The position numbers and the translations under genes are program-made. Of a DNA stretch of 64,000 bases, positions 1 through 11,099 are shown one piece after another. Source of the DNA: Vitellaria paradoxa (lineage: Eukaryota; Streptophyta; Magnoliopsida; Ericales; Sapotaceae); NCBI GenBank assembly GCA_019916065.1, contig CM034233.1, positions 2,108,001 to 2,172,000 of the forward strand, read 5' to 3'. Below the pieces are notes generated by a model, which was not told the origin of the DNA, did no database searches, and saw nothing but the letters and a program-made list of their open reading frames with translations. Every line of letters starts with the position of its first letter. Position 1 is the first letter of the stretch.

Positions 1-128
1 GTTTGGAATCGTAATTTTTAGTAATTTTTGTCAAAAGTTAATAATAATAATTTTTGGTGTGTTTAATAAAATAAGTAGTAATTTTTAGTAATTTTTTACA
101 ATTATTGGGTATTTAATAAAATATTTAA
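1..128. other. AT-rich intergenic sequence
   Basis: Runs of TTTTTAGTAATTTTT type only; no gene seen. Confidence 0.6.
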
Positions 129-275
129 GTTACGTTTGGTTTGCTGAAATACTCTAAAAATTTTTAAAAACTTTTAAAATTATTAAAAATTATTCATTTT
201 TTATCTCACTGCACAAATTAAGAACTCACAACTTATTTCATTTTACCAAATTTTTTATCATTCCAAACACACCCT
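129..275. mobile_element. Tourist-like MITE, 147 bp
   Basis: Terminal inverted repeats GTTACGTTTGG and (reverse complement of the right end) AGGGTGTGTTTGG, flanked by TAA at 126-128 and 276-278. The interior is AT-rich and non-coding. A TAA duplication with G/C-rich ends containing CGTTTGG is typical of PIF/Harbinger (Tourist) MITEs. Related copies recur through the window. Confidence 0.6.
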
Positions 276-800
276 TAATAACTTTGACATTTTTAACAAT
301 TTTTGATAATTTTTAATAATTTTTAACAGTTTTGATAACTTTTGAATTGATAAATTATTGTAATAGAGTAAAAAAATAAAAAAAATTAATAATTTATTTA
401 AAACTCAAAAATCAAAATTGGGTGATTTTTTTTTTGACTCAAAATTTTGTTATCAAACAGCGTTAAAATATTAAAAGAGTCCGTACTGACAACGACCACT
501 GAATAAAAAAAGAATAAAATGTAAATGAATTTAGGAAGATTAACATTTAAAAATAATAAAAGAGAGAAATTTGATAGAATAAATTTATATAATTTTAATT
601 TTTTAAAAAAATTAAAAATTAGTGTAAAAGTAAATAAAATTATTAAAAATAAAAAAAATAAATCTTTCACACTTCAAAAATCAATAATTATTATCAGAGT
701 TGATAAAGTACAAAAAAAATTAAAATAAAATGTATTTATAAATCCTCAAATTATTATTAGTAATTTTTTATTATTTTTTAAAACTTCCATATCAACCTGT
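276..800. other. AT-rich intergenic, no gene
   Basis: Low-complexity A/T sequence. Open frames on either strand here are rich in Phe, Leu, Lys and Asn and look like chance. Confidence 0.6.
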
Positions 801-802
801 GG

Positions 803-990
803 ATGTTCGGCTGTACAATTTTTTTTGTTCCCGCCGGGGGGGGGGTGGGTCTTGGTCAGGGGACCACGACGGTGAAATGGTTGGGTCCCTGGGCATGTTC
901 GGCTACACTTTTTTTTTTTTTTTTTTTTTGTGTTTTTGGTTGAGTCTTGCTCTGGGGACCACGACTTGGGTTGGCTCATTTGATTGACAA
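803..990. repeat. Diverged direct repeat, about 90-105 bp unit
   Basis: Two adjacent copies share ATGTTCGGCT, a poly-T run and a GGGGACCACGAC segment. The first copy carries a G run at 837-846 and the second a run of more than 20 T. No coding potential. Confidence 0.5.
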
Positions 991-1034
991 TTCCACCAGA
1001 GTACCAGACCAGCCCTGGAGGGATGAGAGGGGGG

Positions 1035-1442
1035 GGGGAGGGTTGCAGTTGGGTAAAACGGTGACGTTTTACTTTTTTTTTTTTTTTTGTTTCGCTGAAT
1101 CTTGAGATAGCGTGATGTTTTGGCATGTGTGCGTGTGTTGTGTGGTTTTGGGATGCATGCGTATATTTTATGTTAGAATAAAAATAAAATATAAATTAAA
1201 ATAATTAATTTTTTATTTGATTAAGTTAAAAGATAAAATAAAATAAAAAATATTTTGATATAATTAATTAATTTTTGACTACTTTTAGGTGTATAAAAAT
1301 TAAATAAAAATAAGTAAAAATATTTATAAATTTTTAATTTTTAATATACTTATCAAATATAAATATAAATAAATTTTATTTTAATTGTATTTCACTTCAA
1401 CTCAATTTAAAAGTTACCAAAAATTGATATGTTGGCAACTCA
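1035..1442 (+). repeat. Direct copy of the fold-back repeat
   Basis: About 400 bp, beginning near GTAAAACGGTGACGTTTTAC (a short palindrome), then poly-T, a GT-rich stretch and AT-rich sequence, ending ATGTTGGCAACT. It repeats almost base for base at 1443-1870 in the same orientation and at 1871-2398 inverted. No ORF of interest. Confidence 0.7.
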
Positions 1443-2398
1443 CGAGGGAGCTGCAGTAGGGTAAAACGGTGACGTTTTACTTTTTTTTTTTTTTTTTGTT
1501 TCGCTGAGTCTTGAGATAGCGTGATGTTTTGGCATGCGTGTTTTGGCATGCGTGTGTGTGTTGTGTGATTTTGGGATGTGTGCGTGTGTTTTGTGTTAGA
1601 ATAAAAATAAAATATAAATTAAAATAATTAATTTTTTATTTGATTAAGTTAAAAGATAAAATAAAATAAAAAATATTTTGATATAATTAATTAATTTTTG
1701 ACTACTTTTAGGTGTATAAAAATTAAATAAAAATAAGTAAAAAATATTTATAAATTTTTAATTTTTAATATACTTACCAAAATATAAGTATAAATAAATT
1801 TTATTTAATTTTATTTCACTTTAACTTAATTAAAAAGTTACCAAAAATTGATGTGTTGGCAACTAGCGCGAGTTGCCAACGCATCAATTTTTGGTAACTT
1901 TTAAATTGAGTTAAAGTGAAATAAAGTGCGAGTTGCTAACACATCAATTTTTGGTAACTTTTAAATTGAGTTAAAGTGAAATAAAATGCACGAGTTGCCA
2001 ACACATCATTTTTTGGAAACTTTTAAAATTAGTTAAAGTGAAATAAAATTAAAATAAAATTTATTTATATTTATATTTTGACAAGTATATTAAAAATTAA
2101 AAAATTATAAATATTTTTTACTTATATTTATTTATTTTTTATACACCTAAAAGTAGTCAAAAATTAATTAATTATATCAAAATATTTTTTATTTTATTTT
2201 ATCTTTTAACTTAATCAATAAATAATTAATTATTTTAATTTTTATTTTATTTTTATTCCAACACAAAATATACGCACGCATCCCAAAACCACACAACACA
2301 CGCACGTATGCCAAAACATTACGCTGTCTCAGGACTCAACGGAACAAAAAAAAGAAGCAAAACGTCATCGTTTTGCCTGATTGCAACGACTGCAGCCC
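1443..2398. repeat. Large inverted repeat (fold-back), arms of about 430-520 bp
   Basis: The left arm (1443-1870) and right arm (1871-2398) are reverse complements over most of their length: GT-rich TGTTTTGGCATGCGTG on the left answers CACGCACGTATGCCAAAACA on the right. The hinge contains TTGGCAACT then AGTTGCCAA. The tip is present three times in the right arm (near 1870, 1930 and 1990; about 60 bp each). The transcript could form a long hairpin. It could be a fold-back or MULE-type non-autonomous element; no transposase is present. Confidence 0.7.
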
Positions 2399-2404
2399 CC
2401 CTCA

Positions 2405-2830
2405 TTCGACCTGGAGTGGGGGCTGCAGTCGGCGAAAGACGGTATTGTTTTTGACTTGTTCTCTCTCCCTTTTTTTTTTTTTTTTTAACTTGATTGTGAT
2501 GACTTTAGCATGCGCATATGTGTTGTATTAGAATAAAAATAAAATATAAATAAAAATAATTAATTTTTTATTTGACTAAGTTAAAAATAAAATAGAAATA
2601 TTTTTAATATAATTAATTAATTTTTGAATATTTTTAGGTGTGGAAAAATAAATAATTAATTTTTAATACACTTGTTAAAAATATAGATATAAATAAATTT
2701 TATTTTAATTTTTAAAATATTGTTTTGTACCAAACTAATCTTAATTGTTTTTGTCAAAATTTGTAAAGATTTATTTGTAAAGAATAATTATCCTTTTTCA
2801 AATTATATATGTGGTGAGTTGCCGACAAAT
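2405..2830 (+). repeat. Diverged fourth copy of the fold-back repeat
   Basis: Keeps the order CTGCAGTCGG, poly-T, GCATGCGCATATGTG, GTATTAGAATAAAAATAAAATATAA and the TTTTTAGGTGT landmark seen in 1035-1870, with substitutions and small deletions. Confidence 0.55.
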
Positions 2831-3568
2831 CATTTTTTGGTAACTTTTCGATTAAGTTAAAGTAAAGTATCAAAAAATACAAACTTTTGATGTTTTAAGT
2901 ATTTGGCAAAATACCAAAAGTTCTTAGTAAGTCTATGTCTGAATTGTCAACACATCAATTTTTAGTAACTTTTAAATTTAGTTAAAAGAAAATAACCATT
3001 ATATTTATAGAAAATTATGTTTAAGTCATACTTTTGCAGTTTTTTAAACTTATTAGTCGCTAAAAAAAAAGTATTATTTTTAAGTTATAGTTGTGTAGAA
3101 AGTTTTGTGAATATGTCACACTTTTGAGTGGATCACATGAGTTTGTTTTAAATATAATTTCTAATATACCAAGAATACCATTTATTTTTATAATTAAGTT
3201 ATACGAGAGTTACCGAAAATCACGTTAATTGAAAATCACGTTTTTTTCGTTTTTGTTTTCCTTCCTTATAAATCGCATAAAAATATGGTATATCATTAAT
3301 TTGAACGAGTACCGACTGAGATTAACGTCGGTCGAATAAGGAATACATACAAATCTGTTTATGCATTAGGTAAATTTGTGCTGTCAACGATTTTCGGGTA
3401 GTCATATCTTCAAATTTGTTGTTTTCAGATTTTGCATTGAAGGTGTGTGAGAATTGGTTGAGTTTGAATGTGAAAATATGTTATTTAGTTACTCAATCCA
3501 TGAACATCCTTCATGTTTTCTGAGAAATAATGTTGATTTTAAAAATATGATGACGTTGACTCACATGA
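2831..3568. other. Intergenic, fragments of the fold-back tip
   Basis: Contains two degenerate copies of the CAACACATCAATTTTTGGTAAC tip (near 2815 and 2945), then unique AT-rich sequence. No gene seen. Confidence 0.5.
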
Positions 3569-4700
3569 TTGGCTTGTGTTATGTATCGATTGATATTTTT
3601 TTATGACAGTATGAAAATAGTACCGATACAAAACAATATCGATACTATTTCTAGTAGTACAGTTTCGTGTAAGATGTATGATCTTGTAAAAATAGTACCG
3701 AATATATCTAGTATGCAAACAGCACTATTAATAGAGCCTACTAAACAGTATTATATCCAAATAACACCATTATACCAAACAGCCCCATTAATGGTTAGTT
3801 TGTGTTATGTATTGATTGATGTCTTTTATGATAGTATGAAAACAATACCGGTACAAAACAGTACCGGTACTGTTTCTAGTGGTACTGTTTCGTGTAAGAT
3901 GTATGATCTTGTAAAAATAGTATCGAATATATCTAGTATGTAAACATCACTATTAATAGAACCTACTAAACAGTACCATATCCAAACAATACCATTATAC
4001 CAAACAGCCCCATTAATAGTTAGTTTGTGTTATATATCCATTGATATTTTTTATGGTAGTATGAAAACAATACCGGTACAAAACAACACCGGTACTGTTT
4101 CTAGTGGTACTGTTTCGGGTAAGATGTATGATCTTGTAAAAATAGTACCGAAAATATCTAGTATGTAAACAGCACCATTAATACAGCCTACTAAACAGTA
4201 TCATATCCAAACAACGCTATTATTCCAAACAGCACCATTAATTGTTGGTTTGTGTTATGTATCGATTGATGTTTTTTATGGCAGTATAAAAATGGTTTCG
4301 GTACAAAACAGTACCAGTACTTTTTCAAGTGGTACTGTTTCGTGTAAGATGTATGATCTTGTAAAAATAGTACCGAATATATCTAGTATGTAAATAGCAC
4401 CATTAATACAGCCTACTAAACAGTACCATATCCAAACAACACTATTATACCAAACAGCACCATTAATGGTTGGTTTGTGTTATGTATCGATTGATGTTTT
4501 TTATGGCAGTATGAAAACAGTTTCGGTACAAAACAGTACCAGTACTTTTTCTAGTGGTACTATTTCGTATAAGATGTATAATCTTGTAAAAACAGTACTG
4601 AATATATCTAATATGCAAATAGCACAAATGGTATTATTTGGTATAATGGTGCTGCTTACATTCTTATAATGGTGCTGTTTGGATGTGGTACTGTTTCGTA
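3569..4700 (+). repeat. 225-bp tandem array, five units
   Basis: Units begin at 3569, 3795, 4020, 4245 and 4470 with TTRGTTTGTGTTATGTATYG, so the period is 225-226 bp. The last unit degenerates near 4700. Most units carry a variant of the palindrome CAGTACCGGTACTG. Open frames crossing unit borders are by-products of the repeat and are not called as genes. Confidence 0.85.
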
Positions 4701-5183
4701 TAAGATGTATACTCTTATAAAAATAGTACCAAATATTCATTTTGAATCTATTTTGATTATGTTTCAAAAATCGGTTTTGAATCTGTTTGTGACGAAAATG
4801 GAAAGTCGCAGAAGTTACGAGCGTTCGGATAAAATTGACAGTTTCAAAATGTATTGAAAACGTGCGATATCCTTTTTTGTCCTTTTGTTGCAAGTGTGAC
4901 TTATTCAAAAATAAGTGTTTTTAATATGAATAAATATTTATAAGCCTATAAATAGTGACCGACCTCCAAAAATCCCTTATATTTATCGTCAACTCAAAAA
5001 AAAAAAAAAAAATGTGTTGGTAGCTCCGCATACAAACTTATTGACAACTTTGAGTATTTTATCAAACACCTAAAACACAAAAGTTTTTTTTTTCCCTCCA
5101 AATGGACCTTAATGACACTACAAAATCCTATTATTATGTTTTTAATATATAATTAGAATAGAGATAATTATTTTTTATAAATA
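4701..5183. other. Intergenic, no gene
   Basis: Unique to low-complexity sequence with an A16 run near 4998. Frames crossing it have no recognisable domain. Confidence 0.5.
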
Positions 5184-5485
5184 AATTTTTACAAATTTTG
5201 GTAAAACCAATTAAACTTAGTTTGGTACAAAAAAAATTTTAAAATTAACATAAAATTTATTTAGATTTATATTTTTAGCAAGTTATTCAAAAATTAATTA
5301 TTTATAAAAATTAATTAATTAATTATTTTTATTTATTTTTTACACGCCTAAAAGTAGTGAAAAATTAATTAATTATATTAAAAATATTTTTTATTTTATT
5401 TACATTTTTAACTTAATCAAATAAAAATTAATTATTTTTATTTATATTTTATTTTTATTCTAACATACAACACATGCACACTTGT
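5184..5485 (-). repeat. Inverted, diverged copy of the 1-2.8 kb repeat family
   Basis: Carries reverse-complement landmarks of the fold-back arm (ACACGCCTAAAAGTAGTG, then TTAACTTAATCAAATAAAAA, then TTATTCTAACATACAACACA), so it belongs to the same family in opposite orientation. Confidence 0.55.
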
Positions 5486-5609
5486 CAAAAATTTAATTTA
5501 TATTCACCCTTCTTTTCTTCTGTACAAGCATCGCTTACCTAATTTGTATTGATAATGACGGATAGTTATTAGTATTTTTCGTTTAAAATTATTATAACTT
5601 TATAACTAC

Positions 5610-5944
5610 GGGCTCGTTTGAAACTCCAACAAACTTCAAAAGTTTTAAAAAAATCTCAAAAATTGACATGGTCTCAGATGCCCAAAAATTTCAAAAGCCG
5701 TCAAAAGTTGTTGGAACATATTAAAATGGTGAGTTCCAATGGATTTTGATCTGACATTTGTACGAAAAAAGTACACAAAAGTTCAAAAATTTTCAAAATC
5801 CTCCACTAAAATTTTGACACGTGTGCTTTTATATAATTTTAACAATATTATATCAAATCAAATATAAACATTCAACAATCATTACATAATAATTTCAAAA
5901 TTCACTTTAAAAAATTTTGGAAGTTTAAACTTCAAACGAATCCG
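5610..5944. mobile_element. MITE-like element, about 335 bp
   Basis: Left end GGGCTCGTTTGAAACTCC; right end, reverse-complemented, CGGATTCGTTTGAAGTTT. AT-rich, non-coding interior. The target duplication is not clear. Confidence 0.45.
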
Positions 5945-6273
5945 ATATTTTTTATTTAAAAATTAATAATAAAAACATAAATAATAAAAAGTACAAAATA
6001 ATTACACGGTAAAAATAGTCGAACTGTACGATAAAACTATCACAATCAGGTAGCCTTCAGATTTCGAAAAAAAAAAGCCAAAAACACTACTCCTTTGGGC
6101 CCCCCCCCCAAATAGGGCCCCCTCCCCCATCGAAATGTCTACATCGCAGTACATTCCATGCCTGCGCCTTTAGTTGCTCTTTCTCTCTCTGACTGTAAAT
6201 TTTCATTGAAATGTCAGCGTCACAGTACATCCATACCTACACCTATTCTCTCTGTCTCTCTCCCTCCGCGTAA

Positions 6274-6765
6274 GGGTGCGTTTGGTATATTAAAAATTTT
6301 TAAAAATTTTTTACATTTTTTCACATTTTTATTTCTCAAAATTAAAAAAGAATTCAATATCTTTTAAAAAAAATTGATAATTAGAATTTGATTAATCAAA
6401 TAGCAAAATTTTTTTTACCATTCTCACTATGAATTTTCAAACTACTAAATGACACTCACTTTGACTATTTTTGTGTGATTGTAAAAACTGTTCCAACAGA
6501 TTATAGAAACTATTCCGTTAGAATCGCGCGGCCAACTTTCGTTCAAACGATTTCTATAATTCGTTTGAACAGATTGTAATGTAAAAATGTTATAGCTGCT
6601 TAAAATTTTGAATTCGTTCAAACCAAAATCTAATATGTCGGAATAGAATCTTACTATTTATCTCTGAAAAATACGATTTGAGTTGTGTGCACCAAATATA
6701 AAAAATTTCTCCAAATCATATTTTATCTAATTTTATTTCACTTTTTATCACTCCAAACCCACCTT
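6274..6765. mobile_element. Tourist-like MITE, 492 bp
   Basis: Left end GGGTGCGTTTGG and right end CCAAACCCACC, with TAA on both sides (6271-6273, 6766-6768). The interior is AT-rich and may hold a second insertion (about 6390-6660). Confidence 0.55.
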
Positions 6766-7004
6766 TAATCTCAACCATCTTTTGCGCATGTAAATTCGAT
6801 CTCAACTATTGAGGGTAGGTCATATTTTTAACACGACGAACTGATCTGTTATATAAATAATAAATTTATAAAAAATTTTATAAGGTTTGAAAAAGATAAA
6901 ATATATTAAAAAATTTTAAAAATTTTTAAAAATTTCCAAACACTTACTTTTTTTTTTTTTTTTTTTCAGCGTGGCAAATAAGATCATTGCAACTTTTTTT
7001 TTTT

Positions 7005-7949
7005 CCATAGGTTGCTGTGACTACTCAACAAACTCCAAGCCCACGGTCTGATCATCATAAAGTTTCTGGGATTAGAAGGTGATCCGAAAATAATTAGTAT
7101 TACGCCGTTTCATTTCAATGACTTCTCTTATACTGAATGTTGCTTCATTTCAATGACTTTCAGTACACAAACTTCTTGCCTCTTCGATCCTTTTGGTTAG
7201 AAATATGACTGTGTAATCTCAAGAAATACCAAAAGGGAAAAAAAAAAAAAATTAATTAGTTGTAAGTGTGTGAGTAGCATATGTTTTCAACGAACTCACT
7301 CTCTTCATGTACAAGGATGAAATTAGGAATTTTTTTCATCTTAAATTATTAAATATTTATGATTTTTTTTTGTTCATGATTAATCATTAATAATTAATTA
7401 TTATTATTTTTCTAGTCCTACGCTGTAGGCTGAGAATTAAATTAAGAATTTTTCTTGCATTGGATTATGGGAATTTTTTTTGACTCCAATGCTATGGGCT
7501 AAGTATTGAATTTGATTATAGACGATTGGACTAATAATTATATATTATTAGTACTAAAAATTTCTGAACCAAATTAGCCGAGATACAGCCCACCACAGCC
7601 AAATAATAGTTTCACTCTTGGTTATATATATATATATATATCCATAACAAAATATCATATATAGATGTAGATATTTTTTTGGCGCCAGTCATTCTGGTGG
7701 GATGTGGTTACAAAATTAACAATGCTCTTGTAAGAGATTCTTTCACTAATTAAGGTTTATAATATTTAGCTAAGGAGCAGAACAATCGTGCATGAAAAGC
7801 AATAGTTCTACAAATGTAACAAGGTGTAGGGCATGTCCTCTGGGGGCGTTTCAATAAAATTGGAACGATACAGAGAAAATTAAGATAAACTGTGTAAGGA
7901 TGACAAAAGCAACTCAAAAAATTAATGGTCCAAATTTCTCTTCATTGCC

Positions 7950-7987
<38 letters not shown>

Positions 7988-9330
7988 AAAAAAAGAGAAA
8001 ATCAGAGGACAAAAACCAATGACCCAATAAGGAAGAGTATATCCATACATCTCCTTGGATTTTGACATCAGTTAATGCAACGCCATTAGTCATTTATTCT
8101 CGCTAGAAATGGACTATTTTGTCTTGTCCACGAAGCTGACAATTACTAATGCAACTTGCATGAGTAATATTCAAACTTGGGCAAGCTGGTGTTAATTAAA
8201 TTAGGTTTTGACCACTCTATTAACGAATAAGGACGTCTAAGTTTCTGCCTCGAAAGGGGTAGTCGAGTTGGTTCAAATGACGGGTTGAAAGGCCTGTGAT
8301 CAATAGGTCCCGGGTTCGACTCCTCTTAGGGGCAGTCATTCCTCTAATTGTGGAGGGCCATCTAACAGCCTTCTCGGCTGAGCCGGTCAGCCAGGGATTG
8401 CCTAGGCTGGTTTACCTCCTCGTGGTTCTTTGTCGGCTAGGGTCACGGGACGGGTTTCATCCAGTGCACACTCATGGGTAGCGGCTGCGAGTTTCTCCCT
8501 GACCCCAAAAGGACATCCAAGTTCCATAAAGTACTGGAAAATATATCACAAAGTCACTCGTACTAAATTTCATAGGGGTCCTTTAATTTTTCCATAATAT
8601 ATATATATATATATATAGATAATTTCATTCCTAGAGCATCATATCACAAATATACAGACTAATCAAAGATAGTCGATCTGGTTAATAAAATGGCTAATTT
8701 CAAGCGATTTGTTAGTTTATTTGACAGCAAATGAAGTGAATATTGGCTAGAAATTTCCAAGTAGCTAGATGCAAAAATATTAAAAAAAAAAAAAAAGAAA
8801 AATAGTGAAGTCTAGAAAATGAAGAAGAAGTAGAGTTTACAGCAGGGATATTATTTTTGAGACGGAAGAGTCATTGTTTGTTCTCTTCCTGCTATATGGA
8901 ACTCTTAATTAATTTGGTGCAGACTTGTCTGTGGTTTTGAAAATAATGATGGTCTAGCAGTAATAAATTTCCTATGCTTACACTAAGGTTTATGCTTCTT
9001 ACATAACTAACTAATTAAGGATTAGCATAATTTTGCTATATATTTATCAATAATATTGGTCTATATATTAATTACCATAAGATTTGGATTCCACTCAAAA
9101 AAAGAAATATAATAGGACATATAAATAGGCCGACGAGGAATGAAGGACTTCTTAATTTGTTGTATCTATATATGATTCTATATATGTATATCTATGAATT
9201 AATCTATATATGGTGACGCGAATCCATGAGTGAACAAAAACTGAGAATAAAAATATAGTAATTAAAATGACTCTAAGTACAACTTGCCTTTTAATTTCTT
9301 TCAATCCATATATAGACTTTAATTAATTAT
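7005..9330. repeat. Duplicated block A (copy of 27640-31560)
   Basis: From ATAGGTTGCTGTGACTACTC onward, long stretches match the region starting at 27645, through the downstream flank of the alpha C2 gene. Block A has a SINE (8244-8508) that block B lacks; block B has a LINE (29424-30848) that block A lacks. A poly-A run of about 35 nt lies at 7949-7985. Apart from the SINE and the start of the C2 gene there is no coding sequence. Confidence 0.8.
8244..8508 (+). mobile_element. tRNA-derived SINE, 265 bp
   Basis: The head is tRNA-like, with a pol III box A (TAGTCGAGTTGG) and box B (GGTTCGACTCC) in tRNA spacing, followed by a non-tRNA body ending GTTTCTCCCTGACCCCAAAA. A 15-bp target duplication flanks it: AAGGACGTCTAAGTT (8229-8243) and AAGGACATCCAAGTT (8509-8523). 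The paralogous block at about 28900 has one copy of this target and no SINE. It has no protein-coding capacity; mobilisation would depend on a LINE. Confidence 0.85.
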
Positions 9331-9620
9331 ATTGAGGTGTGCACTTCACCAATGTATCGGTCTCCGAGCTTGCGTTTACAGTACAACTTGACGACAAGCA
9401 TGACCCCTTCTTGATACAGCACTTGCTCACCGATGGTGTATTTGATGGTGCAGTTCCAGGCAGGGTTGGTCTCGTTTTCATTGTCGACGGGAGTTCGCCG
9501 CTCCGTTTCTTCGTTGTCGGCGATTGAGACCACCGCGTATACTTTCATCCGGAATATCTCCCGAACATCCTCGAGACCACTGGCTGAAATAAGGTTGATC
9601 TCAAACCTCCTGCCCTCCAT
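9327..9620 (-). pseudogene. Alpha C2-domain gene copy A, 3' half deleted
   Basis: An open frame of 97 codons starts MEGRRFEINLISASGLEDV and continues through MKVYAVVSI and KRKLGDRYIGEVHTSI, i.e. the first two-thirds of a C2 domain (SRC2-like family). It stops immediately after HTSI because sequence matching 55481-55779 of the intact paralogue is missing; the gene runs straight into its own downstream flank AATTAATTAT. A folded C2 beta-sandwich would lack its last strands. It could still be transcribed, since the start codon and upstream region are intact, but a functional product is doubtful. Nearest relative: the 55539-56069 gene. Confidence 0.75.
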
Positions 9621-9628
9621 ATATGCTA

Positions 9629-9758
9629 GGCGTGTTTGAAATCGTAAAAAATTACTACAAATTTGTAAAAATTGTGGTTTCAGTATCCGAGTAAAAAATT
9701 TGAAATTTATAACAACTTGTAAAGATTTGTGGAATTTTCTAAAGCTTCAAACAGGTTC
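9629..9758. mobile_element. MITE in the 5' leader of alpha copy A
   Basis: Ends GCGTGTTTGAAA and TTCAAACAGGTTC, flanked by GCTA/ACTA. The same element sits in the same place upstream of the 55539-56069 gene, so the insertion predates the duplication. Confidence 0.5.
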
Positions 9759-10517
9759 ACTATTACTTTGTGAATGCTTTTGTGTTTTTGAGAGGTAAGG
9801 TTGAAAGAGCTGGATGGGAGAATGATTGCAGATGGTCTAAAGCTATATACACTAATTAAGAACGCGTGTCCTCGATCAATTTCGAAGTCAAATTTTAAAT
9901 TGCAAAGTGAGTAGCTACAAATTAAATTAATTAAATTTATAATAATAAAATATTGTATTAAAATATTAAATTTTAATATTTAATTGCAGTGTTATAATTA
10001 ATTAGGAAATTGGCCACAATATTGTAATATTAATAAAAATAATAAAAGGGATAATAAAGTAATTAATATTAAGAAAATAATAATTTAGTTAAATTAATAT
10101 TGTAATGGTGGTAATAATAAAATTGAATTAGTTAAAATAATAAAGATATTGTAATTATTTGAAATAATAAAGCTATATATACTAATTAATAACGCGTGTA
10201 AGCTCCCATGACTGCTACATTGAATTGACCTTTCCTGTCTGTAAGTTGCTCAAAGGTTGATAAATCAGAGGAATCACGAGGTTTGATTTTCCGTACGTGG
10301 TGCAAAAGTTAGTAGACCCAGTAAACCAGTACCATGCGCTGACCCAAGAACTATCAGTTCCGGTGACCTAGTAATCCCGTATTACCATTGGCCCAAGATT
10401 CAAGAACTGTGACCTGGTAACCCAATACGATTCTAGAAAATTAATTAATACACATACTTTGTTTTGGGGGTTAAAAGAGAATCCTTAAGTATTCCAAAGT
10501 TTCCACTCGCAGATACA
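9759..10517. repeat. Duplicated upstream flank of the alpha gene
   Basis: Matches 56227-56640 (GTGAATGCTTTTGTGTTTTT, AGCTATATA, CATTGAATTG and the GGGGTTAAAAGAGAATCC landmark). Holds an extra AT-rich stretch (9890-10190) absent from the other copy. No gene. Confidence 0.6.
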
Positions 10518-10672
10518 GGGGTGTGTTTGGAATCCAAAAAAGATAAAAAAAAAATTAATGGATGGGATTGATGTGATGTAAAAATGATAAGTGATAAAAT
10601 ATGATTGGAGAAATTTGAAAATTTTTAAAATTTTTTAAAATTTTTTAATTTTTTTTTTCTCCAAACCAGCCC
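10518..10672. mobile_element. MITE, 155 bp
   Basis: Left end GGGGTGTGTTTGGAATCC, right end CTCCAAACCAGCCC; same family as 10910-11063 in opposite orientation. The paralogous site near 57704 (CAGATTGTGTAAGGCC) lacks it. Confidence 0.6.
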
Positions 10673-10909
10673 TGTGTCAAGCCAATCATTGCTAACATTT
10701 TTTTTTTTTTATCTTTTAGGGTCGCGATAGAGTTGCATGCCTTTTCTACCATTTTTAAGATTTTAACAGTTAACGACTTGTTCTTTCACAAACCTAATCA
10801 AATTTTTTTCAGCTTCTAGCTAGCCACGCACTGATTTTTGTTAATAGTACTCTATACAAATATACATATATATATATATATATATATATTAAAAAAGAAC
10901 ATTTATATA

Positions 10910-11063
10910 GGGCTCGTTTGGAGCCAAAAAAAACCAAAAAATTTTAAAAAATTTCAAAAATTTTCGAATCCCTCCAATCATATTTTAGCACATATCATTT
11001 TTACATCACATCAATCTCATCCATTAATTTTTGTTTGTTTCTTTTGGGACTCCAAACGCACCC
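10910..11063. mobile_element. MITE, 154 bp
   Basis: Left end GGGCTCGTTTGGAGCC; right end reverse-complements to GGGTGCGTTTGGAGTCCC. Flanked by ATA on each side. Non-coding. Confidence 0.6.
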
Positions 11064-11099
11064 ATAATATATTTATATTATAAAACAGTTTTTGAACTT

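Noticed and set aside
746..1126. 126-codon minus-strand open frame
   Set aside because: Built from poly-Lys/Pro-rich homopolymer runs within the repeat cluster; no domain.
3569..3943. 124-codon open frame in the 225-bp array
   Set aside because: Its internal repetition equals the DNA repeat period, and other units are broken by stops.
8270..8340. A tRNA gene
   Set aside because: Box A and B are present, but the sequence is followed by a conserved non-tRNA body and flanked by a target duplication, so it is a SINE.
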